From assembly GCF_006483445.1 (NCBI RefSeq), contig NZ_PPPT01000199.1:1-37769 (forward strand): a DNA stretch of 37,769 nt, in the 5' to 3' direction. This DNA comes from Bradyrhizobium guangdongense. GTDB taxonomy: Bacteria > Pseudomonadota > Alphaproteobacteria > Rhizobiales > Xanthobacteraceae. The translations under genes and the position numbers were made by a program. Below the pieces are notes generated by a model that was given only the letters and a program-made list of their open reading frames with translations, did no database searches and had not been told where the DNA came from. This document shows, one piece after another, positions 7,474-15,543 of the stretch (position 1 is the stretch's first letter; each line of letters starts with the position of its first letter).

Positions 7474-8349
7474 CTAACGGCTCAGCAAGCGATGTACCGA
7501 CAGCAAATATTCGCCATAGCTGCTCTTGGCGTTCTTCTGCGCCAGCTTCTCGAACGCATCAAGCGAGATATAGCCTTGCCGCAGGGCAATTTCCTCGGGG
7601 CAAGCGATACGCAATCCCTGCCGCTGCTCGAGGATCTGCACGAAATGGCTTGCCTCAACCAACGAGGAATGGGTTCCGGTGTCGAGCCAGGCAAAGCCGC
7701 GGCCGAGGAGCTCGACATAGAGATCGCCGCGCTCCAGATAGGCCCTGTTCACATCGGTAATCTCGAGTTCGCCGCGCGCCGAGGGCTTGATGCGGCTCGC
7801 GATGTCAAGAACGTCGTTGTCGTAGAAGTAAAGTCCGGTCACGGCGATGTTGGACTTTGGCTGCGTCGGCTTTTCCTCGATCGACAGCGCGCGCAAGTTC
7901 TTGTCGAACTCGACCACGCCATATTGCTCCGGCGTGTTGACCGCGTATCCAAAGATGGTTGCTCCGCTTGTCCGTGAGGCAGAGCTTGCCAGCATTTCCT
8001 GCAGGCGATTACCGTAGAATATGTTGTCGCCAAGCACGAGTGCGACGGAATCCTGTCCAACAAACTCGCGGCCGACAATAAAGGCATCGGCAAGGCCGCG
8101 CGGGGTCTCCTGATGGGCGTAGGAAAACCTAAGTCCCATCTCGGAGCCGTCGCCAAGCAGGCGCTGAAACAGGGGGCGGTCCTGCGGGGTCGTGATGATG
8201 AGGATATCCCGGATGCCCGCCAGCATCAGCGTAGACAGGGGATAATAGATCATCGGCTTGTCGAAGACCGGCAAGAGCTGCTTCGAGACAACGGCGGTCA
8301 CGGGATAGAGCCGTGAACCGGTCCCTCCTGCCAGGATAATGCCCTTCAT
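7474..8349 (-). CDS. rfbA: glucose-1-phosphate thymidylyltransferase
   Basis: This enzyme joins dTTP and glucose-1-phosphate to give dTDP-glucose, the entry step to dTDP-rhamnose, and is usually feedback-inhibited by the end product. The 291-residue length is typical. The nucleotide-binding motif GGTGSRLYP is at residues 8-16, followed by 'SKQLLPVFDKPMIYYPLSTL', which contains the conserved Lys-Gln and Asp-Lys-Pro. 'LGDNIFYG' carries the metal-binding Asp, and 'SIEEKPTQPKS' and 'WLDTGTHSSL' are further family signatures. It starts 107 bp from the divergent rfbC, so a shared promoter region is likely there. Confidence 0.96.
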   Translation of the reverse strand: MKGIILAGGTGSRLYPVTAVVSKQLLPVFDKPMIYYPLSTLMLAGIRDILIITTPQDRPLFQRLLGDGSEMGLRFSYAHQETPRGLADAFIVGREFVGQDSVALVLGDNIFYGNRLQEMLASSASRTSGATIFGYAVNTPEQYGVVEFDKNLRALSIEEKPTQPKSNIAVTGLYFYDNDVLDIASRIKPSARGELEITDVNRAYLERGDLYVELLGRGFAWLDTGTHSSLVEASHFVQILEQRQGLRIACPEEIALRQGYISLDAFEKLAQKNAKSSYGEYLLSVHRLLSR

Positions 8350-8456
8350 ACGCTCTCTAAAGCTCCGCGAACCCTATCCTTGATAGCCTATGGCACGGCC
8401 CGCGCAAGTTGGATATTGATCGTCCGATCAGGTGCTTAGAGGCTGGGCCGGACGGG

Positions 8457-9011
8457 ATGAATGTCTTTGCGAGCGATCTGCCGGATGTCCTGATTGTGGA
8501 GCCACGGCTTGTTGGCGACCCTCGAGGCTTTTTGCTCGAAATCTACCATGCGAGCCGGTATGCCGAGCACGGTATCCCGGCCTCCTTCGTGCAAGACAAC
8601 CTCTCGCGTTCGACGAAGGGGGTCTTGCGCGGACTGCACCTGCAAAACCCAAATCCGCAGGGCAAGCTCGTCAGTGTGGTCAGCGGGGCAGTTCTGGACG
8701 TCGCCGTCGATGTACGCATCGGCAGCCCAACTTTCGGTCGGCACGCCGCGATTGAACTGAGCGAGCAGAACCGGCGGCAAGCGTGGATCCCCCGTGGACT
8801 AGCGCACGGCTTTCTGACGCTCTCAGAGAGAGCGGACGTTCTCTATAAATGCGACCGGCTCTACAGCGCGAAGGATGAGATCGCGATACGCTGGGACGAC
8901 CCGGCGCTGGACATCGCCTGGGGCATAGCGGATCCCGTGCTGTCACCTAGGGATAAGGCCGCTCCGTGGTTGGAAGCGATCCCGAACCTGCCTCGTTATG
9001 GCGAAGTCTGA
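8457..9011 (+). CDS. rfbC: dTDP-4-dehydrorhamnose 3,5-epimerase
   Basis: This enzyme epimerises C3 and C5 of dTDP-4-keto-6-deoxyglucose on the way to dTDP-L-rhamnose. The ATG at 8457 gives 184 residues, the usual length. The longer TTG start at 8409 adds 16 residues not typical of the family. The cupin core shows the motif GVLRGLHLQ with catalytic His61, then 'WIPRGLAHGFLTLS', Tyr130 in 'VLYKCD', and 'RWDDPALDIAW'. The stop TGA shares one base with the ATG of rfbD (9011), so translational coupling is likely. Confidence 0.95.
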   Translation: MNVFASDLPDVLIVEPRLVGDPRGFLLEIYHASRYAEHGIPASFVQDNLSRSTKGVLRGLHLQNPNPQGKLVSVVSGAVLDVAVDVRIGSPTFGRHAAIELSEQNRRQAWIPRGLAHGFLTLSERADVLYKCDRLYSAKDEIAIRWDDPALDIAWGIADPVLSPRDKAAPWLEAIPNLPRYGEV

Positions 9012-9913
9012 TGCGAATTCTGCTGACCGGGAGAAGTGGACAAGTCGGTGGCGCGCTGCTGCCGCGCTTGGGTGAAAACCACGACGTGCTGGCCCCAAGT
9101 CGGGATCAGTTTGATCTTGGTCGTCCGGAATGTCTTGCTGCCGAGCTCGACCGCCTTCGTCCCGACCTCATCGTCAATCCGGCAGCCTTCACAGCTGTGG
9201 AGCGAGCGGAGGACGAGCCCGACCTTGCGTTCACGGTCAATGCCGGGGCGCCACAGGCCATGGCCCGCTGGGCCGCGCGCCATGACGTGCCGCTCATTCA
9301 TTTCTCGACGGATTATGTCTTCGACGGTTCGGGTGAGGCGCCGTGGCGGGAGGATGACGCGTGCAATCCTCTCTCAGCCTATGGTCGCAGCAAATGGGAA
9401 GGGGAGAAGGCCGTGCAAACGTCGGGTGCCTCGCACCTGATCATTCGCACGTCATGGGTCTATTCGGCGGGAAGGTCCAATTTCCTCCAAACCATCAATC
9501 GGCTCGCGTATGAGCGGGAAGAACTTCAGGTCGTCGCCGACCAGTTTGGTGCGCCAACGTCTGCAGCATCGATCGGGCAAGCGGTCGCAACCATTATTGC
9601 TGAGCATCCCTCGCAGCGAGAGTTAGCCAAACTCTTCGCGAGGGCTCGAGGCGTTGTGCATCTGACAAATTCCGGAAGCACAAGCTGGCACGGCTTTGCC
9701 TCTGCCATTGTAGAGGCGCTTCGGACGAGGGGAATGCCGATCAAGGCCAAAAGCACTAGGCCGATGGCAGCATGCGAGTATCGCGCCCGGGTTGCTCGTC
9801 CGGCGAATTCACGGCTAGACCTCACGCGCTTACGCGAGGCGTTTGGGGTTGTCATGCCTTCCTGGCAGGAGGCCCTGGAGAGCGAACTGGACCTGCTCTG
9901 CGGGGCCAAATAA
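9011..9913 (+). CDS. rfbD: dTDP-4-dehydrorhamnose reductase
   Basis: This enzyme reduces dTDP-4-keto-L-rhamnose with NAD(P)H to dTDP-L-rhamnose, the last step. The ATG at 9011 overlaps the rfbC stop and gives 300 residues, the standard size. The open frame upstream to 8966 would run into rfbC. The nucleotide-binding loop reads TGRSGQVGG (6-14), a slight variant of the usual GxxGQLG. 'HFSTDYVFDG' is at 97-106 and the catalytic Y124...K128 (YGRSK) follows. 'RTSWVYS' is another signature. It is convergent with galE, whose stop lies 12 bp away. Confidence 0.95.
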   Translation: MRILLTGRSGQVGGALLPRLGENHDVLAPSRDQFDLGRPECLAAELDRLRPDLIVNPAAFTAVERAEDEPDLAFTVNAGAPQAMARWAARHDVPLIHFSTDYVFDGSGEAPWREDDACNPLSAYGRSKWEGEKAVQTSGASHLIIRTSWVYSAGRSNFLQTINRLAYEREELQVVADQFGAPTSAASIGQAVATIIAEHPSQRELAKLFARARGVVHLTNSGSTSWHGFASAIVEALRTRGMPIKAKSTRPMAACEYRARVARPANSRLDLTRLREAFGVVMPSWQEALESELDLLCGAK

Positions 9914-9925
9914 TCACTCAAGCCG

Positions 9926-10921
9926 TCACGTCTGCTTGAGGGGATGCGCCTTTTGGTGCCACGACCAAGCGGTCCGGATGATGGTGGAAAGGTCCGAATG
10001 GGTGGGAACAAAGTTCAGGACTCTCCGTGAGGTTGAGGGATCGGCGACCAGATAGGGCGGGTCGCCAGCACGTCGCGGCTTGACGACCTGAGGGACGTCG
10101 CGCCCGGTTTCTTGCCTGATTGCGGAGAGGATTTCGCGGACCGAGAAGCCCGAACCGGTGCCAAGATTGAAGCTGCCGCCGACATGCCCCTCGAGCAGCA
10201 GTTTTAAGGCGCTGACGTGGGCCGCGGCGAGGTCGGTGACATGGACATAGTCGCGGATCGCTGTTCCGTCGGGCGTCTCGTAATCGTCCCCAAACACGGC
10301 GAAATCGCCGACGTGGCCCTGGAGCGCCATCATGGCGCGCGGGATGAGATGTGTCTCGTTATCGCGTAGCTCACCGATGCCGCCTTTGGCATCGGCGCCA
10401 GCCGCGTTGAAATAGCGCAGGCAGAAAGCGCCGAAACCATAAGCAGAGCGATAGTCGGCGAGCATCCGCTCGATCATCCATTTCGATGCGCCGTAGGGGT
10501 TGATTGGTGCGCAGGGAAAATCTTCCGGCAAGGCCTTGCTGTCGGCATTGCCGTAGACAGCGCCGGTCGATGAGAAAACGATGCGGCGGCAGCCGGCATT
10601 GCGCATCGCCTTCAGCAGCGACAGCGTGCCCTGCACGTTGTTGATGTAATATTTCTGCGGATCCGCTACTGACTCGCCGACCAGGCTTGCGGCCGCGAAA
10701 TGCATCACCGCTGCGACCTTGTACTCTGCGAAGGCGCGCGCGAGCGTCGTTTCGTCAAGGAGGTCACCTGTCACAAGTAAGCCTGCGACGAAACTGCGAT
10801 GGCCGGTTGAGAGGTTATCGTAGACTACAGGCTGATAACCTGCGGCTGCTAGCGCCCGGCAGCAGTGCGAGCCGATATAGCCTGCGCCTCCCGTAACGAG
10901 AATAATCGGTCGGTCTATCAT
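9926..10921 (-). CDS. galE: UDP-glucose 4-epimerase
   Basis: This enzyme interconverts UDP-glucose and UDP-galactose with tightly bound NAD, supplying galactose units for exopolysaccharide. The rhizobial equivalent is often called exoB. The ATG at 10921 gives 331 residues beginning MIDRPIILVTGGAGYIGSH, which is the canonical start. The frame upstream to 11002 adds residues outside the family. Motifs are GGAGYIGS (11-18), FSSTGAVYG (116-124) and catalytic Y143...K147 (YGASK), with 'AIRDYVHV' and 'FNLGTGSGFSV' in the substrate domain. It is divergent from the exported protein at 11130, leaving a 208-bp control region. Confidence 0.95.
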   Translation of the reverse strand: MIDRPIILVTGGAGYIGSHCCRALAAAGYQPVVYDNLSTGHRSFVAGLLVTGDLLDETTLARAFAEYKVAAVMHFAAASLVGESVADPQKYYINNVQGTLSLLKAMRNAGCRRIVFSSTGAVYGNADSKALPEDFPCAPINPYGASKWMIERMLADYRSAYGFGAFCLRYFNAAGADAKGGIGELRDNETHLIPRAMMALQGHVGDFAVFGDDYETPDGTAIRDYVHVTDLAAAHVSALKLLLEGHVGGSFNLGTGSGFSVREILSAIRQETGRDVPQVVKPRRAGDPPYLVADPSTSRRVLNFVPTHSDLSTIIRTAWSWHQKAHPLKQT

Positions 10922-11129
10922 TTTCGTCCCAGTTTCGCTCTTCGCGGCTCGAAAAACTTGGCTAGCCCGCCGATCAATAGAAGGGGCGTAACGCGTGGTC
11001 AAATGCCGCGTGGCCGAGCGGTTCGGGATCGTCGCTTAACCTTGACGAACATCCAGATTGGACCGCCGGAGGCCTGATGACGCCGCCGTAAAGAACCGCT
11101 ATTTTGATCTTCCAGGCTCGGAATGCCGA

Positions 11130-11537
11130 ATGACCAGTCGACTCAGATATCGCCACGCAGTGCTCGTTTTGCTGGTCCTCGTACAGCTGCGACCGACGAT
11201 GGCCGGCGACAAGAGTTCGGAGGAGCCATCGCCGGAAACGCCGACGATTGAAACACTGCCGTCTCCCGACAGTTCGCTCTCGCGTGAGGATTGGAAGCGT
11301 CGGATCGACAACGCGCGCAAACGTTCGGCGCAGGCCCGGCAGGAATGGCGACTGAACGCGCCGCTGCGCAGGTTCGTGCCGGAACCGCCGGAGAAGATTG
11401 CGACAAGACGCGTGCTCAGCGACGACACGTTGCAGCCGGGCGACATAGTCTCGACGGATAAGGGCTTTTTCCTGTTCCGTGGCTGGTCGGACGCGGATCG
11501 ACAAACGCCGGACCTCGCGCCCCTGATGGCTCGCTGA
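11130..11537 (+). CDS. exported hypothetical protein
   Basis: The ATG at 11130 gives 135 residues. The open frame upstream to 11058 adds charged residues that would mask the signal peptide. The N-terminus (MTSRLRYRHAVLVLLVLVQL) is a signal peptide, cleaved near TMA/GDK. The mature part is charged and Pro/Glu-rich, then helical (SREDWKRRIDNARKRSAQARQ). A compact C-terminal part follows with 'LQPGDIVSTDKGFFLFRG'. It is probably periplasmic and the family is not recognised. It faces galE across a divergent intergenic region. Confidence 0.65.
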   Translation: MTSRLRYRHAVLVLLVLVQLRPTMAGDKSSEEPSPETPTIETLPSPDSSLSREDWKRRIDNARKRSAQARQEWRLNAPLRRFVPEPPEKIATRRVLSDDTLQPGDIVSTDKGFFLFRGWSDADRQTPDLAPLMAR

Positions 11538-11713
11538 GAATTCTCTCAATCTGAATGGTCTGCACCGCGCGGCAATCGTGCGCTGGAACCAGCTCGGCTT
11601 ATGGACGAGCATATATATCAATTTACGTCTTTTGGTTGTATTCGTCTTTCGTCACGAGATCGTCGGATTCGTCCTGCTATGTTTGAGCGAACAAAAAGAA
11701 TCAGAAATGTGAA

Positions 11714-11869
11714 ATGCTTCGAAAAGCTCTAGCAACACCATCGCTCGAAAAGATCAGAGATCGAGCATTCGAAGGCGCATTCTTCGGCGTTGCGCTGATT
11801 GCGATGGCAGGTTGGGTCTATTTCATCACTCTGCTGCTGGTGAAATTTTTCTTTTGGTTCCTTGGCTAA
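11714..11869 (+). CDS. small single-pass membrane protein
   Basis: A 51-residue frame runs from the ATG at 11714 to TAA at 11867-11869. It opens with an amphipathic basic segment (MLRKALATPSLEKIRDRAFE), then one long hydrophobic helix (about residues 22-50) with the aromatic end FFFWFLG. The charge layout, positive N-side and no charge in the helix except one Lys near the end, suits a bitopic inner-membrane protein. No strong ribosome-binding site is seen. Function is unknown. Confidence 0.5.
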   Translation: MLRKALATPSLEKIRDRAFEGAFFGVALIAMAGWVYFITLLLVKFFFWFLG

Positions 11870-12519
11870 GAATCCAGTTCAGACTCAGCGACTGTTTCAC
11901 AAGCAGGGTGCTGCCTAAAGTTTTACGCGCGTGGCAGGAAAATCAGCGACGATAATCATGATGTCGTCACAACTGGACGATGAGATGCGTCGAGTCTGGG
12001 GAGATGGAACGTTCCGCAAATGGATAGATTCCGATGACGCCAGTCCTGATCCTTGTCAGTCTTCTTCGCTGGTTTCGCTCTGGGCTACGCAGCGCGTGCC
12101 TCGCGATCTCGCAAGCGACACGAACACCATCGGCTCTATGCACCCTACGCTCTATCGCGTTCCCGGTCGGGCGATCCATCGTTCACCCGGCATCGACGTG
12201 CGTTTTGAGGATGGCAATCGGCGAAAGGCTACTCAAACGGCGGCGAAGCCAAATGGCGGCTAACCATGTCGGGTTAGGTTAAATTGCGCGCGCTGTTGTC
12301 GGGGTTTTTGCTGATGGCTAGGTTGTGCACGGAAATTGCAAGCGAATTGAATTTGTAAGCGAGTTGATTGCCTTGCGCGTCGCGTTGTGTGGGGTCTCAG
12401 GTTGATGGTCTGGCTGTTTTCTCTGGTTGTCCCGCTGTTAGGTGTGCGTGTTATTGCATCGGACGGTCGCCGCCGCGACAGATTGGCCGGGTCGCGGATC
12501 CCGACGCAGGGGGCGGGCC
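11870..12519. other. 650-bp stretch without a confident gene
   Basis: No convincing protein-coding gene is seen. Three overlapping plus-strand frames exist (11931-12263, 12034-12282 and 12053-12208). The first two look like chance frames. The third and a short frame at 12405-12527 are listed separately as weak candidates. No strong hairpin or promoter stands out. Confidence 0.4.
12053..12208 (+). CDS. weak candidate: short basic membrane-anchored peptide, possibly frameshifted
   Basis: From a TTG at 12053 the frame gives 51 residues beginning MSVFFAGFALGYAARASRS and continuing as a basic Arg/His-rich tail. The 'FFAGFALGYAAR' pattern resembles short rhizobial membrane peptides with an 'AGFALGYGVR' core. 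Nearby in another frame is an ATG (12034) encoding MTPVLILV, a plausible beginning for the same peptide. A one-base frameshift between them is therefore possible. No ribosome-binding site supports the TTG. Confidence 0.28.
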   Translation: MSVFFAGFALGYAARASRSRKRHEHHRLYAPYALSRSRSGDPSFTRHRRAF

Positions 12520-12527
12520 ATGACTGA
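12405..12527 (+). CDS. weak candidate: short hydrophobic leader peptide
   Basis: The ATG at 12405 opens a 40-residue frame (MVWLFSLVVPLLGVRVIASD, then basic). It ends at TGA 12525-12527, overlapping the start of the gene at 12520 by 8 bases. The N-terminal hydrophobic run and the overlap would suit a coupled leader peptide, but there is no clear ribosome-binding site. Confidence 0.25.
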   Translation: MVWLFSLVVPLLGVRVIASDGRRRDRLAGSRIPTQGAGHD

Positions 12528-12804
12528 GTTGCGGTACAACGCTCCCAGGCGATACTTCGTCGATGCGATTGGCCGGCGTGTCTTGATTGGCCTGACCCTT
12601 GAGGAGACGTTCGAGTTCGAGCGGCTGGATAGCCAGCCGCCGGCGAGCGTGGGAGACAAGAAGACCACCCGCATGAACGATCGCGATTGGCCGGTAGGGG
12701 GAGAGCAGCGCTGGCTAGAACTCTACGCAAAGCACGAAGGCGCCTGGAAGGTTTGGATGGCGCAAAGGCGGGCCGAACAGCCCGAGGGCTTTAGCCTTTA
12801 TTAA
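12520..12804 (+). CDS. small hypothetical protein
   Basis: The ATG at 12520 has GGGCGGGCC just upstream and gives 94 residues starting MTELRYNAPRRYFVDAIGRR. The protein is soluble, rich in Arg, Glu and Trp, with 'RRVLIGLTLEETFEFERLD' and 'RWLELYAKHEGAWKVWM' segments that look like paired helices. There are no signal or membrane segments. The longer frame from 12442 adds a basic stretch without family character. Family unrecognised. Confidence 0.6.
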   Translation: MTELRYNAPRRYFVDAIGRRVLIGLTLEETFEFERLDSQPPASVGDKKTTRMNDRDWPVGGEQRWLELYAKHEGAWKVWMAQRRAEQPEGFSLY

Positions 12805-12856
12805 CCATGCCGGATCCATTTTCCGGTCTGGCGCCCTCTAACTGGAAAAAGCGCGG

Positions 12857-13279
12857 ATGTTCCAACTGTTCCTTCGGGCCCGTACCCACAATTTTTTAAA
12901 GGAACGATTTGGTAGCGAGCGCGGGTTCCGCGCGCGATCGCCTGAACGCGATGCCGAAACTGACCGGTCGCGGATCGAAGCCATCATGACCGCAATCGAA
13001 AATGCGCTGCATACGGTGGAGCGCGAACAGTTGGGTCTGAACAGCCGTGTCGAGGACGTGCTCGCACGGGCATCGGTTACGATTGGCAATGGTGATGACG
13101 AGTACCTTGAGCGGGAGGCATTAGATAATCATCACCACGATCTATTCGACAAAGAAATCCAGAATGGCCAGCGACGTCTCAGGGAACTGGAATCCCAGGT
13201 GTCACATCTCAAGTTCATAAAAGCTGCGATGCTAACCCGCTTTCCGGACATCAGGGGATTGCCAAGATTGGGCTTCTAA
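12857..13279 (+). CDS. hypothetical coiled-coil protein
   Basis: This 140-residue soluble protein has a basic N-terminus (MFQLFLRARTHNFLKERFGS) and then a long helical part with heptad-like Leu/Ile spacing (IEAIMTAIENALHTVEREQLG and RRLRELESQVSHLKF). A His-rich 'DNHHHDLF' lies between the helices. No membrane segment, signal peptide or catalytic motif is visible. It lies 52 bp after the gene at 12520 and ends 54 bp from the convergent membrane-anchored protein. A structural or adaptor role is possible, and I do not assign one. Confidence 0.6.
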   Translation: MFQLFLRARTHNFLKERFGSERGFRARSPERDAETDRSRIEAIMTAIENALHTVEREQLGLNSRVEDVLARASVTIGNGDDEYLEREALDNHHHDLFDKEIQNGQRRLRELESQVSHLKFIKAAMLTRFPDIRGLPRLGF

Positions 13280-13333
13280 AGGCTTCCCTTCACGTCGCCA
13301 TAATCACCGTATTTCAACTCGAGTTACGCTATT

Positions 13334-13993
13334 TCAACGCGGCAATTTTACGACAAGCGACGAATCAACAGACTGGATCGTTTCCTTCAAAAACTCTTTT
13401 CCCAGGCGTGAAGCCTGAACGTAAGCAGAAATCGGTACATTCTTCTGCGAAAGCATGACGAGAACGTCGCCGCGCGCCAGTTCTCGTATGTCGGGATCGG
13501 CAAGAGCGTCAGATGAGGTTGTGACCACAAGGCGCAATGGCATCAAATGAGTTGCGCTCGGCGCCGTAAAATATGCCATCTTTAGGGCTCCGTTTCGCGC
13601 CAAACTATTCGAGCCATTGTTGTTCTCGAGCATGGCTAAGGCGAGCCACAGCTCGGCATCGTAGGGACTTGTCGAAAGGATCCTCTCGAGCCTTCTCTCG
13701 ACAAAGGGCTCGTCAGCGCGCCCGGGCAGTTTCGACTTGGCCGATTTTGTCGATTGTACCTTCTGCAGAGCCAACGCGAGTGCATGATTGCTTTCGAGGT
13801 CGGTTCTAAAGGGAAAAAAGCTTTGTAGCGACGAAGGGATGGGATCTGGAGTGACCGTGACCTGCGCAAGATCTTGAGGAAACGGAGGACGTGCCAACGA
13901 GCCCAGTTCGGCAAGCGCCGAAGCCAGCCCACAAGCTCCGATGCCCAGAGCGAATGCCACTAATGCCAGCCGAACAACGCGTGTTGAGAACAT
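13334..13993 (-). CDS. membrane-anchored helical (TPR-like) protein, paralogue of 24946-25746
   Basis: The 219-residue protein (ATG at 13993) has one N-terminal membrane helix (VVRLALVAFALGIGACGLAS) and a soluble, helical, presumably periplasmic domain. The region 'LSTSPYDAELWLALAMLEN' followed by 'LKMAYFTAP' aligns with 'LSCSPADAFLWAVLYWLEN' and 'LRMSYVTGP' in the protein at 24946-25746, so the two are homologues. The helix-repeat look suggests TPR-type protein contacts. It lies 29 bp downstream of the phosphatase gene, probably in one operon. I know no experimental function for this family. Its position near a polymerase-like gene suggests an accessory role in polysaccharide assembly. Confidence 0.7.
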   Translation of the reverse strand: MFSTRVVRLALVAFALGIGACGLASALAELGSLARPPFPQDLAQVTVTPDPIPSSLQSFFPFRTDLESNHALALALQKVQSTKSAKSKLPGRADEPFVERRLERILSTSPYDAELWLALAMLENNNGSNSLARNGALKMAYFTAPSATHLMPLRLVVTTSSDALADPDIRELARGDVLVMLSQKNVPISAYVQASRLGKEFLKETIQSVDSSLVVKLPR

Positions 13994-14022
13994 GACATAA
14001 CCCAAGAGCCGCTATCGAGTGT

Positions 14023-14763
14023 CTAAATGGCGAGGAGGCGGTCGCCCTGAATGGTCAGCAAGGTCAAATTTCCAGTCGCGTAAGCGCCGGTATCAATATT
14101 GGCGCGGTTCGATCGAATATCTGGCTGTTGGACAGGCGTATGCCCATGGATGATGTACTTTTCATATCGTTTTTCGTGCTGAAGAAACTCTTCACGGATC
14201 CAGAGCATATCGTGCTCCTGCTGCTTACTTAAGGATATTCCAGGCTTAACCCCTGCATGGACAAAGAAGAAGTCGCCACAAACGAAACGAGGTCGTAAGG
14301 CCTTTAAAAAGCGCAAGTGCTGCTCGGGCATGGCGACAGCTAGTTGTTCTATTAGCTTAGCTTGCTCCACGGAATCCGGATTGAGGGAGGGCTGCAATCC
14401 ATACGATGACAACGTTTGGAGCCCACCGTACTGCCTCCAGTCCTGCAGCAAGGAAGAGTTACCTAAGGCATCTAGCAAAAATGACTCATGGTTACCTTTC
14501 AGGAAAACCGACTCATGTTTGCGCCCTCGGTCGATCAGTAAATCAATCGTGCGGCGCGAATCCGGTCCTCGATCAATATAGTCTCCCATGAATACGTGGA
14601 TGGCTCGCTTAGACCCAATTGTCGATAGATCGCGGTCGATCACGGCAAACATCTGCTGAAGTAGATCTGCGCAGCCGTGGACATCGCTTATTGCATAGAT
14701 GCGAATGCCGTCGGGGAGCCTAGGCTTCTTTAACCCGCTCTTCGATCGGGACAATCTCAGCAT
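14023..14763 (-). CDS. PPP-family serine/threonine-type phosphatase (metallophosphoesterase)
   Basis: The 246-residue protein has all blocks of the PPP metallophosphatase fold: ISDVHGC (metal ligands D27 and H29), GDYIDRGPDS (60-69), GNHES (90-94), FVHAGV and HGHTP. It resembles bacterial PrpA/PrpB-type phosphatases, which can act on phosphoserine, phosphothreonine or phosphotyrosine, and also the related diadenosine tetraphosphatases. The substrate cannot be read from sequence. The gene heads a probable two-gene operon with the membrane-anchored protein at 13334. In this locus, likely partners are the tyrosine autokinase or the STAS domain protein, but this is speculation. Confidence 0.85.
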   Translation of the reverse strand: MLRLSRSKSGLKKPRLPDGIRIYAISDVHGCADLLQQMFAVIDRDLSTIGSKRAIHVFMGDYIDRGPDSRRTIDLLIDRGRKHESVFLKGNHESFLLDALGNSSLLQDWRQYGGLQTLSSYGLQPSLNPDSVEQAKLIEQLAVAMPEQHLRFLKALRPRFVCGDFFFVHAGVKPGISLSKQQEHDMLWIREEFLQHEKRYEKYIIHGHTPVQQPDIRSNRANIDTGAYATGNLTLLTIQGDRLLAI

Positions 14764-14931
14764 CTCGCCAGACCATATGAACTTGAGCCGTTGCTACGCT
14801 CTAGCCGCGGCATGGTAAATTTTTCAACGATAGCTTCCGTTGCCTTTGAGTCTATTTACTGGCCTAATACGCGCAGAATTTCAAATCCTTAGCGCTAGCT
14901 TCCCAACGGCGGAAAAATTGGGGAGCTTTCG

Positions 14932-15543
14932 ATGCGCGCCTTTTTGACACTAGCGGCGGCCACATTGGTGGCCGTGGGATTCAGCCTCCAGCCGGCAGTT
15001 GCCGGCCTTTTGGGCATGCCGATGGGACTGCAGTCTGCTCTGCAACGGATCAAGCTTGAAACGTCGACGCTGCCGCCCATGGCGTACACCATGTTCTGCA
15101 TCAAGTATGAAGCTGATTGCAGATCAAGGCGAGTTTTCCGCGGTGGCTCGGTGACACTGACCGCTGAACGATGGGCAGATCTCAACGAAATCAACCAGAA
15201 GGTCAATCAAACCATCGTTCCCGAACCCAATGAACTCGGTCTGGCTGGCGAGAAATGGCTAATTGGACCAGAACGTGGGGACTGCAATGACTATGCGGTC
15301 ACGAAACGGCACGAATTGCTCGAGCGTGGTTGGCCTGCTCGCTCGTTGCTCCTGAGTGAAGTCGTAGTCAGTTCCGGCGAACATCATCTTGTCCTGGTCG
15401 TCCGGACAAAAAGTGGAGATCTGGTTTTGGACAATCTCACGTCCCAGATCAGACCGTGGACACGTGCTCCATACCGTTGGGTGCGAATTCAAAGCCCCGT
15501 CGACACCAGGCTCTGGGCTACTATCGCGAGCCGCCGCGTCTAG
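14932..15543 (+). CDS. bacterial transglutaminase-like cysteine proteinase (BTLCP)
   Basis: The ATG at 14932 has GGGGAG seven bases upstream. The 203-residue product has a signal peptide (residues 1-24, ending AVA/G) and a BTLCP domain. The catalytic triad can be placed at Cys118 (RGDCNDYA), His152 (GEHHLVLVV) and Asp167 (LVLDNL). LapG-type members cleave surface adhesins under c-di-GMP control, but many alphaproteobacterial members are of unknown substrate. No LapA- or LapD-like gene lies in view. It is convergent with the polymerase-like gene and overlaps it by 4 bp at the stops. Confidence 0.88.
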   Translation: MRAFLTLAAATLVAVGFSLQPAVAGLLGMPMGLQSALQRIKLETSTLPPMAYTMFCIKYEADCRSRRVFRGGSVTLTAERWADLNEINQKVNQTIVPEPNELGLAGEKWLIGPERGDCNDYAVTKRHELLERGWPARSLLLSEVVVSSGEHHLVLVVRTKSGDLVLDNLTSQIRPWTRAPYRWVRIQSPVDTRLWATIASRRV

